Assembly: GCF_910592395.1 (NCBI RefSeq)
Contig: NC_088310.1
Coordinates: forward strand, 22,833,491-22,897,490
From: Lineus longissimus
Lineage: Eukaryota > Nemertea > Pilidiophora > Heteronemertea > Lineidae
Reading direction: 5' to 3'
Length of the DNA: 64,000 nucleotides
The translations under genes and the position numbers were made by a program. Positions within the stretch are counted from its first letter, which is position 1, and every line of letters starts with the position of its first letter. Positions 1 through 13,785 of this stretch are shown here, one piece after another. The notes under the pieces were generated by a model. That model was not told the origin of the DNA and did no database searches. It saw nothing but the letters and a program-made list of their open reading frames with translations.

Positions 1-3000
1 CTTTTCAAGTTCCTTTATCCATTTAGAAATCAAATTATTTGATAATTCAATATGATTTTGACATTTGATTCCACGGCATAGGATATTTGAGTTCATTAGA
101 TCACTGGTGTTAGGCCAACTGAATAGCCATTATTTCTTCAATCTTGAGGCCTTTTGATGTATATTTTAGATCTAGATTGAAGGGTGCAACAAATGTGACC
201 CTACTACCTGTAGATGGCACTAGCAATCCTTATGCAGTTCTACCAAACCTATACTATATGTTCTAAAATCATCAAGAAAAAAAGGCTTTCTATTGAATTG
301 GATGAACTGTAAGTTACCTTTGCTGCTACCTGAGTTTGGTAATGGGTGCCTCATTAAAACATGTTTCAAACTATGTAGCCTTGAAAGAACACATAACTCG
401 AAGTGCAGAATGAAATAAGTGCTGCACAATTGGGCGCAAAAAGTGGTGTTTATTTCTTCACACTGATGAAGAAGACAACACCCGCTGTTTCAAAAAGTGA
501 AACTTCTTCTCGGCACAGTTACATGGCTTGAATTGATTAAAACTTGAAAAACTATTCCAAGTTTTTCACAACAATAAATCCAAGCAAAAATCACCAGAAG
601 ATCAACACAGAGCTGTATTTTACTGCAGGCTAATTGCTGACAAATGATTCAGCTATCTTGTCTGACAAAAAATTAGCTTTTCTTTCATGCTGTCTGGAAC
701 AGGTAACAGCTTGTCAATGCAGCAACTTACTGAGATAAGTTTCAAGTTAACCCTTAAGATAGCAACGATTGGACAGTTCGGTCTCTCTGCTGGTTTTCTT
801 CTCGGCCAAATCATAATTTGCAATCACACCAATCATGTTGGCCCTTTGGCTTGAAGGCATCAGCTATATGGGACAGGAATGCCAGCTGTCAGCTACATGT
901 GATTTCTTTGTTTATAACATCAACTTCGGAAGGAAAGGGTTAGACGGACGTACAGGGCCTTTACCAGTTGCATACATTAATCTGCTGTGAATAGTGCTGC
1001 AGTCTTCCTAGCTGCCAACATACTATGCGAGTTGTTTGGCAGGCAAATTTGATAAAACTATCATTTAGATATCGAAATCTGGCCAAACCAGTTCTTGCTA
1101 TCAGAACATTTCAACACACCCCAGGAATACTTGAGTGCAATCGACCCAATAGATGGATCGCGATAGCTGTTATACACAAGACTCGGAAAATATTTTTTGT
1201 GGTGTTAGTCAATTTTTTCGTTTCTCAGCAAATCTTTTATTATCACTATTAACATTGAGCACTTTGTGTCAATATGTTATGAAGGGAATTCATAAACCAT
1301 GAAATTGCTGCCAACCAAATGAAACTGAGCTGTGGTTGACCTTGATTGATATTGTTCCACCTGAGGTTGAGAAGAAAAAATCTCCATCATCATGATGTTG
1401 GCTGGGGTGGTGGGGATCAGCTATTGTATTTCCCGAGGTAATAGGGAAAAACAAAATCCTTTTCACTTGGATGGAAATACACTGCTGAGAACATGTATGC
1501 ACTATACATTATAGTACAGCACAATATTATTTCATTCAAATTTCTGCATTCGAAATCACCAAATCAGAGTACAATTTCCTCATGGAAAATAGGCTATAGT
1601 GACACCCATGCCCTTTGAAGTTCCTAATGGTTACAAATGATGATGATTTTCAATGGTGCTTCTATGGCAGATATATGTATAAATATGGGAAAATTGTCAC
1701 CATTCTTCACACATACTTGAATATACAATGTTACCCTTTGATGTAGGACAGTTTGTGACAGGAAAAGCTATAAGGTTGCATTAAAGGGCCATCTGATTGC
1801 TCATGGCAATTATTTATGCATTTCTTTCATGGGTCAAGAGAGGTCAAATTTATTAGGATTTGATAGGTCGTGACAGTTTGTGCACACTTTTGTCTGTAGT
1901 TATTGTAAATGTTGCAGCTGGCACTACTTTGATACCATCCTCCTTCCAAGGAAAAATAACTGCAGCAATGCCTTTAATTGGCAGCCATCATTATATTAAG
2001 ACAGAAATGATTCCTACGGATATGAAGTCCCTGCCTCTCCTCCTTTAGGTCCATCAAACGACCTTATTTGAAGTCAGTGACAATATCATCCTCAGTTTTA
2101 AAGTAACCAGCCTTTCTCAAAGAAAAAGACTACAATCCGCCTTCGAATAATTGCCGCCGCGATAGCTAGCGTAGTTACTGTGAAAATGAATCCCAACATA
2201 AACTATTTATTTTGCTTCGATTTCTTTGGGCTAAATTCTTATTGTTTCCCTGGCGGCGAAGGACTTTTTACTTTGCGATAGAATAATTGGTTAAGCCAGG
2301 TAGAGATAGCAACAAATTTGATACGGCAGGTAGAATCGATGTCAAGGTTGGGTGGGGACTAGTTTGTCACATTGACAATAGGGGGCTGTGACCTGACAAG
2401 CCTGTCTATACAAGTGACGTGAATTTTGACTTGAAATACTAGGACTCATCATAAAAGAAATTTGGTGGTATGGACATAGCAGTTCATTGATAGAATGTTT
2501 CTTGATTTTTGTCAAAATATTATGCCTCTTCCCCCGTCTCTCACTTCAGTGGAAGTGTATCTTATTTCATATATACCACACAGGGTGGCCAGAGTCCATT
2601 GCTATCACGGGACCTTTATCCAATATATCATTGTAGATTGTAGTAAAAAGCAGGGCATTCCTTTCTTGAAACTTTGCAGATGACTGTCCATTTCATCTTG
2701 AGAATACCAGTTGTTCATCTGCATTAATGTACATTAAAATGTGTAATAATTTGTCTCCATTTAAGATGAAACTTCCAGTACATGTCCAGGGTACATTCTG
2801 CTCCTATCATATCATGTTGGAGTCATTGTCATTCCAAACCTGTTCTGCAACTGATATCACAAACTTTGTTGACATTTTCAATTGATGTACAAGTCATTGT
2901 CATACTGCTGACTTTGTCACAATTGCAAGTGTGGGGTCTGCTAATCAAGTACATAAGTCATTGAATAAAGTTTTGATAAGTGTATCAAGATGATATAGTG

Positions 3001-5348
3001 ATTAGAAATATCGGTCAGTTACTGGTAACTCGCCAGGACCACTGGTGATAAAACAAGTTTGTGGCCATTGTTTTTGCTGTCAAAGTATGTTAGCTTTGGA
3101 TAGTGACCCCATGTTACAACCCTACGTTAAAATTACCAATTAATCAGGTCCCACTTCTAATTGTACATTAATTGAAAAAATGTTGATGCAGTGATTAATA
3201 TGTTTTTGCTGTTGTATAATTCTTAGCAAACATTGATGTTGGAAATTATGCAGTTAATCTGTCCAGACATATTGTTTCTGACTCTTGCTAACTGATGATG
3301 TAATAAGTGTAGATATATCGAACCAGCCACTCAGACACATAGTACCGGTCAGAAAAAAATTACCAGGTATCTGTATGACTGTTGGATTCATCGTCTATTC
3401 TTGATATGCACACTGGTGGGTGAACTAAATTTCAAGTCTCGGTCTCTTTCTTAAAAAAAGAACTTGGTAAAATTTATGTAGCTCGGTTGACTTGCAGAGG
3501 GTCATCCTCAGTCTGTGGCATCTTGAGGATTCTTCATCCAAGTCCTGTTTGTCCCACTGCATCCGGAAAGTTGATTATCAAACTGTTACTTCCATACAAA
3601 TTGAGAGGTTTTGAAACACCCCTTGTAGGTTGTAATAGGCACTTATGTCACAAGTCCAGCTGAGATTCAGTGGAAAATCCGGGTTCTATATTTGATGTGA
3701 CATTTTGCCAAGTCTCACAACATCTTGTCATGATTGACGGGTTGCCTATGGCAAGCTAGCAGGGTGGTGATATGGATGACAATTGATATCAAGACACTTA
3801 TTGATTTGTCTAGCTCAGGAAAACTTATGAACTTAGTACACCTTCCTGTCTTTAGATTTCATAGAATTTGTGATGTCTTCTCTACCCCTGTGTGGTTCTT
3901 CGAGGAACTGCCAAAACACTATAATCAGTCGCCATGTGCTCAGAATAAAATTGTGTTGTTGTGCCTCATTTCGAGTGGCCAGAAATAGCACAAGTTTGTT
4001 CGAATTCTATTTAGTCCAATTGCCACCTTTCAAGAACTGACAATATTCACGCTATTTTGGCTATTGGTCAAACTGCACTCAGTGCTTCTTCTCGGCATGA
4101 CATTTCAAAGAAAGGTGTTGTGACCCTCAGAGAGTTGTTGTCAAAATACTATTGATATCAGCAAACATCCTGAATGGGATGATATCGAGCTTGTTAAGGT
4201 CATGATAAATCCCAGAAATACTTCGGATAGTGCCAATGATACCCACAGGAATCCTGAGTGCTACTTTGTGCGAATCTAAAAGTAGCTTGTCCCGGACACT
4301 TTAAGTTGGAGCTCCCTGTTATTGCAAACTGTCAATCACAGGACAGGTTCGCACAACAATAACAGTATATCTGCTTGGGTAACCCAATGTGCATACCTCA
4401 CCCACTTGGGTGCCCGCCTCATGCCGGTTGCTGTAAAGTATAATTCGTCACAGAATTTGTGATAACCTGATTGTTGGGAAGTCCACCGATGTCAGAGTTG
4501 TCCCAGCATTGTTGCAGAATGTGTGTGGCACAAGATGGTGATTGACAGGAAAATTGCTGACCTGAAGAGTTGTGTACTGTTCAATTAATTGCCATTTTGG
4601 CAAGGTTATTGAGTTTATTCCGTGCAAAGCTTGACCCACATCTATCCCTTTAAAAGATTTACCTGATAATCTCTTCTTCGCTGTGTGTTGTTTTCCCACT
4701 AAATGTGTCGAAATTGGATTTATTCTCTGTAAAATGGATTATATAACTAATGGCCAAGGACTCCTTGGACTAAAACTGAAGAGAAGCAGGTTAATTCAGT
4801 GAGTATAGTCTGTTTTTTTCTTCAATTTCATCTCAAGATCTTTTGTGAGCTTTCGTGTCTCAAGCTGAGACTTCTTTATCTCAGTCTGAGATATCAGGTC
4901 ATAATATCCCAACATTACATTATTTTTAAGGATGTTGAGGTCATCAACTTGATGACAATGAGCAAAGTTTGCTCATTATTGGCTCTTTGGACAATATTAA
5001 GGTGAGTTGTAGTGCAGGTGGACACTGGGGAACACAGAGGAAACCTATGCTTTCAAAGATAGTTACCCTCAAAAGTCATTGGGATATTCATACTAAGACC
5101 TCTTAATAATCCATTTCCTCTCAATTGATGATATAAGATATGATAAAAGTGATTTTGTCACAATTGAAGAGTTTTGTAAGCAGGCTCCATATACAAGTAA
5201 TACTTGCAGTGAGCGAGACTCGATTGACATCCAGAGTCTTCTGAAGGACCATTACAATGTCCTCGAGCACTTCAGTATTGGTACTGCGATACACAGTAAT
5301 TACTTCAATAGGAAATATTCATAATTTGATGGCGTAAGCAAATACTTT

Positions 5349-5486
5349 GCGCATATGCCTGATGAGTTTTTCTAATAGATTTTTTCACCAAAGATGGATA
5401 AGGAAGAAAAAGATTGAGCGCATATGCCTGATGAGTTTTTCGAATAGATTTATTAACCAAAGATGGATAAGGAAGAAAAAGATTGA
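5349..5486 (+). repeat. Tandem duplication, 2 x 69 bp
   Basis: Two adjacent 69-bp copies start GCGCATATGCCTGATGAG at 5349 and 5418, and end AGGAAGAAAAAGATTGA at 5417 and 5486. They differ at only a few positions, for example tctaatagat versus cgaatagatt, so the duplication is recent. Confidence 0.9.
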
Positions 5487-8400
5487 ATAAGTAAGAAAAT
5501 TATCCAAAGAATAGATTAAAAGAAAATGTAAGATGCATGTTTACTTCTTCAGATGGTATTTATATTCAATTGATTTTATTTGACATGTTGTCCTCTGGTA
5601 ATCAGAAAGAGCAGACGCATGCATCAAATGCATACATTTTCAATGCAATTTCACCCCAACTTTGTCAGAAACCCACAAGTTATATGATTAACTGATGTAC
5701 AGGGAATGAGGCTTCTTTGAATGACATGGCCTGAAGTTGATCTTGAATACCAATGGGACAAGAGTGAAGACTTTCATTTATCCCACTTGTAGTGCAGAAT
5801 GATGCATCTGTCCAAATCAGAATTGTAGGGGAATGCCATTTCCTTATTCTGACTCATAAATGCTACATGTAGATCTAACCTTGAATTTAATGAATTTTAA
5901 TGAGTTCAACATTTTCTTTGGCATATTTGGTATGGTAGTAGTTGGACACCATGCTTCAAGCCAATGATATATATATATATAAAAATGAACAAATTTTTCC
6001 AACAGTATAGGGCTACTTCTTTCATGCTCCAAAGAGTGAGACAAAGAGGCGAATGGATCCTGATAATTCAAGATGTGATGTTCAGTTCTGACTCTTCTTC
6101 AGATACATTTAACTTTGGGCAATGGCCTTCCAAAGGACTAACACAAAAGATTGAAGATGGTATTGGCATTGTGGCGGAAGGAAACTGTCAAGCTATGTAG
6201 AGGATATGATGTATTGACTGTGTTGGAACGTTGCTAAATCATCCTTATATCCAGCCTCGAGCAAATAGGCATCTTCAGATAACGCGCTATGGTTACATTC
6301 AGCATGCTTGGCCACCCACAAGAACAACAATATTTGGTTTTGTCGTGGGGTGCTACAAGCTATCTTGATAGCAATGCTGCTCATACAGAGTTCACAACAT
6401 GGCTTGAACACACACGAACAGGCACGCAGGCACTGATTTTTCTGTATTATGAGCTTGGTTTTTTTTGTCTAGTAGCTTTCAAACCTTAAAGGGATATGAA
6501 GGCATGAAGCAAACTTCTTCTTTTTCTGCATCCACCATATCAAGTGTTTGTTGTATGCCTCTACCAATGAGCACCATTGAGATTTTTGGCTTAAAGTGAC
6601 TGCTGTAGTTTCGCCCTACCTGGTCTAAGCAGCAGGTACAAAGAATATCAGTTTATGTATCATTCAAAGGACATTGCAATCAGAGCAAAGTATAATCGAA
6701 TGGTGATTGTTCAGGTGTCGAACACACATCAGTTTTGTCATCGGTCTTTGGCAGGCCAGACACATGTTGTGGTTGCCCTATTCTATTCTGTTAAACTGAG
6801 CATGATTTCAGACATCTCAGCTTCGAGCATGTACAAGATCTCCTAATCCAGTATCAGGCTAGAATGTCATCTTCAATGTCAATGTCAAGTCGTCATGATG
6901 CTGTGTCAATCCGTCTGCTGCGGTATCAAACCGTCTGCTCTCGTGCAGTAAATGATACATCAACAAAATGATCCCATTTGATCCCAACGCTTCCTGACGT
7001 GTCATACTTGATACCTGATTTCAACATCAAGATGGTAATGGTGCAGTTCTGCATTCAGTAAAACTTGTGCAGTGAGTTTAAGACGTTTCCTAGACGGCAG
7101 AAATTTTCATAAATCTCGGTTAATACAGCTGTCAAATTCAGCAGCTGGATGTTAAGCCAAAGCTGAATGATATTTGAAGTAATTACCATTTCTTGGAAAC
7201 AGTTGCTTTTGGTTTACCTTCTGCACTATGATATTTCACGGTATGAAATGAAGTTTTACGAAACCAAACATCAAAATTGACTTCATTACTATATTCTCTA
7301 AATCAAAACCAAACATCTTGTTTCTAGAAATTAATGAAGAAGAGCCTACAATGCAGTACATCATTACTATTATATGACGATAAGGCTATTATATTTCTTT
7401 GCCATTCCCTTGTTATTTCTGCTTTGTAGCACAGTCTTTCAGTTCAACAGTATACATCACATTGCCTTGTGATTTGAAGAGGAAGTAGTGTTACGTTTCC
7501 ATGTATTTTTCACTCGAGATCAAAGGATTTAAGATATGGAAATTGTTGCATGAAGCTGTGAACAAATGGGTGAAAACAGAAAAACGTATACTTTGACGCA
7601 ATTTTAAGAAAAAATTATTCTGTCTTAATGGCGTGTTAAGATTTCAATATTAAAATATCTGGTGTTTTTGACACAATCTTGCATCAAAGTGTGCAAAAGG
7701 AAAAGCAAGCAGATCTGTTGGCCCAATCATCCCAATGGTGATGTATTGAGGTTGGTGTATGAGTGCATCACTGTGCAGGGTTCACTGCAATGCCTTTGGT
7801 CCAGGCGCATCACCCGAACTTATCCTGTCCACATAATCCTGTGAACATATGACTTGGCAATATTTCCCTCTGTTTTAACCCTCTACCTACTTCAGCCAGC
7901 ACTGTCATTCATTCCTTGGTGATTTATGATAACATCAAGACCATCCTTTCGGAACATTCAGCATGGGAATACAGTATCCACCTATGGGGTATGCGGAGTC
8001 TCCTAGTGAATGGCACTACTCACAGAAACTCCATATCTGGAGAATGCCTCACACTTTCGTATTGATTCCCATTAATCTGATTGGTTGGAAAAGAACAATA
8101 TTGCTACATTTGTTGATTTCGTCAGATTTTCTCTTTATCACATTAGGGGTGAGGCATTGTGTTTTAAATTGATTGAAAGCATCCAACGTATAAACAATCT
8201 TAACTACATGTACATACGTTGGTGATATAAAAATGAAGCCTGCTGTGGATGAGCAGGATTCGTGAAGAAAACATTGCGTGCGTAAGGCAGTCTGGGCTTA
8301 ACAAGGCATTTTTGTTTCACCGACTTGCAATGATTTTCGCAGATTGGATCAGTTTTGGCTGAAAGGCTTGGCTACAGGATTTGTTGTTGCTGGAAAAGAA

Positions 8401-8840
8401 GGACTGTGATACCGAAAAAGTGTGTTATAGCACTCATATGTGAAGTTGAATATGTCTATTTTGGCATCCTGCAGTAAAAACAAATCTAATTTGTTAAAGG
8501 TCAGGGCCAAACCTCGGCAGTTGAAAAAACTGATTAGGCACAAAAGACACGATGAAAAAGTATGATAAAGTCACTTTATACTTGTATATTTTTTCTTCTT
8601 TCTGGAGGCTTTGTCGAATATCTGGGTTTTTTTTTATCAATCTTTCTCTTCATTGAACAACAGTATGAAAAAAGATTTTCAGCTGCTTTGGCAGATGTAT
8701 GGTTTCATTTGAATTTCAAATTTGTATTCAGTTCGGTGAGCAGAAGACCTGCATGTAAGATCTTTAGAAAATGAGAGGGAAACAAAATTCTTTTTGGGTT
8801 TTTTCTGGAATATATAGTGGTATCCTGATATCAGGCATAT

Positions 8841-8990
8841 ACCGTGGAACCTCCTTTAGTGGACATCTCTATTTGCTGGACACCCTCTCTCTTGGTGACA
8901 GTGCTTTTTTTAAAATAGGTCATTTCTACACAATCTGGCCTCTATAATCAGGACAACTCTCTGGTAAGGACCGCTGTTGTCTCTCTCAAA
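8841..8990 (+). repeat. DNA-transposon end-like array of GGACA repeats (left orientation)
   Basis: The segment starts CCGTGGAACCTCC and then repeats a degenerate unit of about 20 bp built on GGACAYCTCT: tagtGGACATCTCT, gctGGACACCCTCT, ggtGACAGTGC, tcaGGACAACTCTC, aaGGACCGCTG. Such arrays are found at the termini of abundant non-autonomous DNA elements in invertebrate genomes. An oppositely oriented partner lies at 13655-13785. Confidence 0.5.
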
Positions 8991-11900
8991 TGTTTTCTTG
9001 ATAAAATGGATCTACTATACCTTTTCTTTTTCTACTTTCGTAATAAAGTTTTTTTAAATCACCTCAGGAACTTATTGCCAGTTAACTTTCATCTTATGGT
9101 GTTAATGTGCCTAACACGAGATCAAGCTAGAGTTCCTCTGTTGGACAAAATGAGAGGTCTGACATTTTGGACGTAATGTTTGATCAATACAAATATCTCA
9201 AACAAGTCACCAACCTTTGATGTATGAAATATGCCCATTCCATGATTTATGGCAAAGTCTGTCAATGAGAAAATGGTTCTTAGCTCATCTCACCATTGTG
9301 TTGGTACGGTACTGGTAAAGCAATTTCCTTTTAAGTCCATCAATTTTTGTCTGAGTGGATGAAATGACTTTTTTATGCCATGGAATGCTTCCTTCAATGC
9401 CGGTCGTAAATTGAGTAAATGGCTTAAAGAGGACAAGAACATTGTGTGCGCTTCTTATCTAGATTGGGATAAATACATAAATGTGTTAATCAACCTTCTT
9501 CGTATTCATGGAATTTTCATCGACTTGGGCAGTGAGTCACATTCGGCACTTGTTTCAGTGATATCTTGGACTATTGCATGTCCATTTCTGCTCGAAGTCT
9601 CCCTTGATGTGGTGTATCTTGTCTGTAACTTCTTGTCATGAATCCAGAATCTTTGCTAAAGGCGCTTGGTGAAATTACACCTTGCTCATAAGGTCAAGTT
9701 AAGTTACGCAAGGTTTTCAATAGGGGTCTCTTCTTTCTCAAAGTACATCAAACATTGTGATTGTACAAGGAATACATTTATCACTGAATCAAACATGACC
9801 TGACCACCCAACTGTGCATATTACTATTAATCACCCAAATGTCACTTATTTGACCCCATAGCTCCTCCCTTTAATGCACCTTTCTAAGAGCGAAAGTCGC
9901 ACTAATTCAAATTAATGCCATTTTCGGTGTACGAATGGAGTTCAGTCTGTGCTGCCTTCATGCGTTTTCTGGCAATGAAGTTGGTACAAGAAGCCATTCA
10001 GCCCTCTCTAATCCAACCACAATTCAGTTTGCATTTTACAGTGTTTACTCTTGACATTATCAAAATATGATGAAGTCAATTGCATTACTTTGATGTTATA
10101 GCAGCTGATGCAGACTTCCGCCATGGTTCTTGTGCATGCAGATCATAAATTGATCTTTGATGTTTCAAATGTTTTAAAGTGGCCCGAAGGAAACGTTTTA
10201 GTATCAGTGCACTATTGTTCCGTTGTGTATCATAATTAGTGACTTCCACCTCAATGGAATAAATGAATCTGAAGCTAAAACAGTCTGTGGGGAGGGCGTG
10301 TCTTCTGTAGCTGGAAATGGAACAAACGGTGAGGATTGGGTTTCCATTGGGCAGGACTGTAGCAAATTGCACCGAACCATTGGGATTTACATACATGTGC
10401 AACAGTGTCAATCAAGTGCACTCAGCCCAAGTAGCGCTAAACGGATCCAAGTACAAAACTCTTCAAAATTATTCCCAAATGAAGGTTTATAGCCCTTTTG
10501 TGCATTCTACATCCAAATTCACTTACATTTCTAATGTTTGTTAATGCTAATTGTTCTTCTCATGTCTGATGCGGAAGTTGCCAACTCCAGTTTACTGCAG
10601 TTATTGCCGTTACTATGCGGTAATCGAATCGATTAGGTTAATTATCGGTGACCATTACATTATATCATGATAAAATGTTTGAACTAATTCGACTTGTGGT
10701 CTCAGGCTGCCGGTCAATTGGTCTCCAATGCGAGTCTTTTGCATAGAAATGATGTTACTGCTGCCAATTTGTACTGCTTCTTCCCACAGTTGAGTCAGTT
10801 ATCGGAAAAAGTTGCACTCTGAGCAGGAATTGGTGTTGGTGTCAGGATTTCTGGTGCGGTGGGATACTTTATAATAAATCTCATTCATTATTAAGGGTGA
10901 TGTTTGGTAATGTGTTGTGTTGTTACAATTCCAAGGTTGTCTGTCAGTTAAAGTGAGGCAAATTGCTGATCTATGATAGTAAATTTTACATGCATTCACT
11001 TTGCTTATCTTTAACCCTTTGACACCAATCACCAGCTTTGCTAATCGTGAAAATGAAACAAAGATATACTGAAATAGGCAAGGAAGGTTAACACAAGTAC
11101 TTTCACTAGCTTATGTTGCTTTGCTTGTTTGTAGTATACAAATAAAAGTCTCGTACACCCCTGGACCTGGTGATAATGACGACCCAAGAAAAATGGTTAA
11201 TCAGCTGCGCCATTTGCTTTTTACTGCTGTCCATCTTCTTTCAATCTCTCATCTCATCATCTGATGACCAACTCAGGATATTCTTTCATTATCGGTCTTT
11301 GTCTTATCCTACTTTTCTATCGGCTACTGATCTGATGGGATGGACACAGCCGTCATTATTCAGTCTTAGGCACCTTGAAGCTATGAGAAGCAAATGAGAG
11401 CAACTTGAAGCTTTCGTCTCTGTATTAACAATGCTCGTCTGCAGGTGTTATGTGATGGACTCAGCAGCTTAGCTTGGATTCACATCTCATTACCACAGAT
11501 TCGTCCTGACCTTCAGGTCAATTTGGCTCACCCATCTCTGTGTCAACCTACATCGAATTGCCTTCAGAAATGCTGAGAATTACAAAGGTCGCAAATATGA
11601 TTACATGCAGCCAATATCATGTACTTGCACCAAGATTGAGACATATGAACTCTCAAAGATTGAGCTTGACAGTTAATAAACTTGGTATGGATTCTATCCC
11701 GGGGTGCAGGCTAGATGGGATCAAGGGAGAACTATTTCATTAACCCCCGGCATGCCAGGTCTATGGTGATTACGAATACTTTGATATTTGGGCCTCGGTA
11801 AAAAGGGTGTCGTTTTGGAACACTTTACTAGTCCTGCTCCCTTTAAAAATAGCTAAAACCAAGGTTTAATAGTTGAGTGACTGCTCCAACTGGTTTCTAC

Positions 11901-12823
11901 CAATCGCCAGCACCACCGGTAGTTGTCAGTGAGTTGTCCTCAGATGAGTTGTCTGTGTGAAGAAGCCATGAAATACATCATAAGGTATGGTTCTTCAAGG
12001 TTGAGGTATTAATCTTGTGGTCCATTTGAGAAAATTAAAAGAGATTACCTCTTTTTTCGGCCATGATAAATACCACATAATTTCCATGCATTTCTAACAG
12101 ATGTGCTGTGCTAGACGAGGATGGCGGGATCAAGCACGCTCGCGCTATTTATTAGTAAATATAATGAGTGTTTTCATCTGCCACCCAGAATGCCCTACAC
12201 ACTTGTGAGATGTTTACCTAGAGAAGATAGCTAGCCTAGCACCGAGTAACCAGCTCGAAGTATGCGGTAAGATCGCTCGCCCAAGCTCAGATGGTTGAAC
12301 CACTGGCGATAAACCAAGATGCTTGGATCAGAATGCACTGGATGGAATGTAGCAATGATTGTTAGACTAGGAAGTTGGTAATGTTCAGTGCATAAGAATA
12401 CGTTGGATCCAACTGCAATCTTTGGTGCATTTAGCCTGGCTTCAGATTTTGTCATGAGGCCAAACTACCAATTTGGGTCAGTGCATTAAAACTTGCTGTT
12501 CATCAAAACAAGGAAAATTTGTTCACCACTCCTTAGCGCAGCCTGTGACACCAAACATAGCAGTTCTCTTGGGTCACAAGAAGTTCACGATTGACTCTGG
12601 CCTTCAAAGGGTTAACCCCAGGCTGGGCATTGACTTCAGCAGAAAGAAATTGATTACCTTGAAGTAATCTCACGTTTATTTCTAAGCCACGTCGGTGTTT
12701 TTCATCCGACATAATGAAATACAATTGATCTCACCTATATAGATTTCTGATCAATACCGATGTGAGAAAACAGCAGAAAATGGCCACTGAGATACTGAGA
12801 AGTATACTTACCAGAATCAATTG

Positions 12824-12890
12824 GAGGAGGTGGTGTAATGGCGTGTATGTGCACTTGGGATCTGCAGGTCATGGGTTCAGTTGACCAGTG
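12824..12890 (+). repeat. Decayed tRNA-derived SINE head
   Basis: TGGTGTAATGG (12831-12841) fits the RNA polymerase III A box exactly. CTTGGGATCTGCAGGTCATG and GGTTCAGTTGA (12874-12884) follow in the position of a B box, 8 of 11 positions matching, with the usual spacing of about 32 bp. This is the layout of tRNA-derived SINE heads common in invertebrates (GGTGGTGTAGTGG ... CTTGGGATCTGCAGGTCGTG ... GGTTCGA). The cloverleaf is too eroded to be a working tRNA. The tail beyond 12890 cannot be delimited. Confidence 0.5.
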
Positions 12891-13654
12891 GTTGCAACTT
12901 GGTACAAATTGTGAAGATTTCCCAATAATTAATTCAAATTTCACGAACTCAGCCTCCATAAAATGGGTTAATGCTTTATTTATAAGCGGTAAATAAACAT
13001 CGTTATAACCATCCAGTTTAATCAATATGCTAAGCTCAGAGGTAAAGTCAGGATTTTCTGATGATCTCTGAAATGCTATACTGTACTTATCGATTCTGAA
13101 TCTGAAGTTTAAATTTATTCACAATATTAAAAAGTTATCAAGGTGATCATGCTTTGTGTTGTCATGGTTGAAACATATGCACAAACTGTTTATGACTCTA
13201 TTGTTTTTTGCTATCACAGTGTAAAAATGTTGCATTGTGGTACCTTGTAAGTTTTATCAAATATAATGATAAAGAGTAGGAGAACCTGTGTTTTGGGAGA
13301 CTCAATCTTGAAATTGAACCTTAAGCTTGATTTCTTTGGATTCCCGAGAGAAAACTAGCAGTGGCTTCCATCTATGATTCTTGTTTTCTTCAATGGAAGA
13401 GTAAATCAAATGTCTCGCCTAACTCAGCCCTCATCACACTGACATGACTGGTTTGATCTTCACCGATGTTTGCCAGTTCCCTTCTTCAGTATGCAACAGG
13501 CATCATTTTATTGAACTCCCCTATGCTGCCGTCTGCTGAGAGCCAACAGAGACCCCTGATATGGAAATTGACTGACAGACTAAAAGCAAAGCAATATTCA
13601 AAGAAGCGACCCCTGCTCTGCATACATGTCCACCTCAGGCAGGCCTCAGTCTGG

Positions 13655-13785
13655 TCTCTGAAAGAGGTGTCCTGTTCATAAACAAGTTGATGCTGATTAA
13701 TGTGAAATTTGGATTAAAAATCAGCGTCCTTGTATGAGAAGTGTCCTCATCAAAGTGTCCGTAGTTGAGAGGTTCCTCATGTGCT
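13655..13785 (-). repeat. DNA-transposon end-like array of GGACA repeats (right orientation)
   Basis: Read on the minus strand it begins GAGGAACCTCTCAACTACGG, followed by GGACACTTTG, GGACACTTCTC, AAGGACGCTG and, further in, GGACACCTCTTTC. This is the same degenerate unit as at 8841-8990 in the opposite direction. It may be the other end of the same old element (about 4.9 kb) or an independent copy. Confidence 0.5.

Noticed and set aside
10085-10411. 108-codon minus-strand open frame
   Set aside because: No recognisable domain, no start context or splice sites, and an overlapping frame of similar length on the other strand; chance frame in non-coding DNA.
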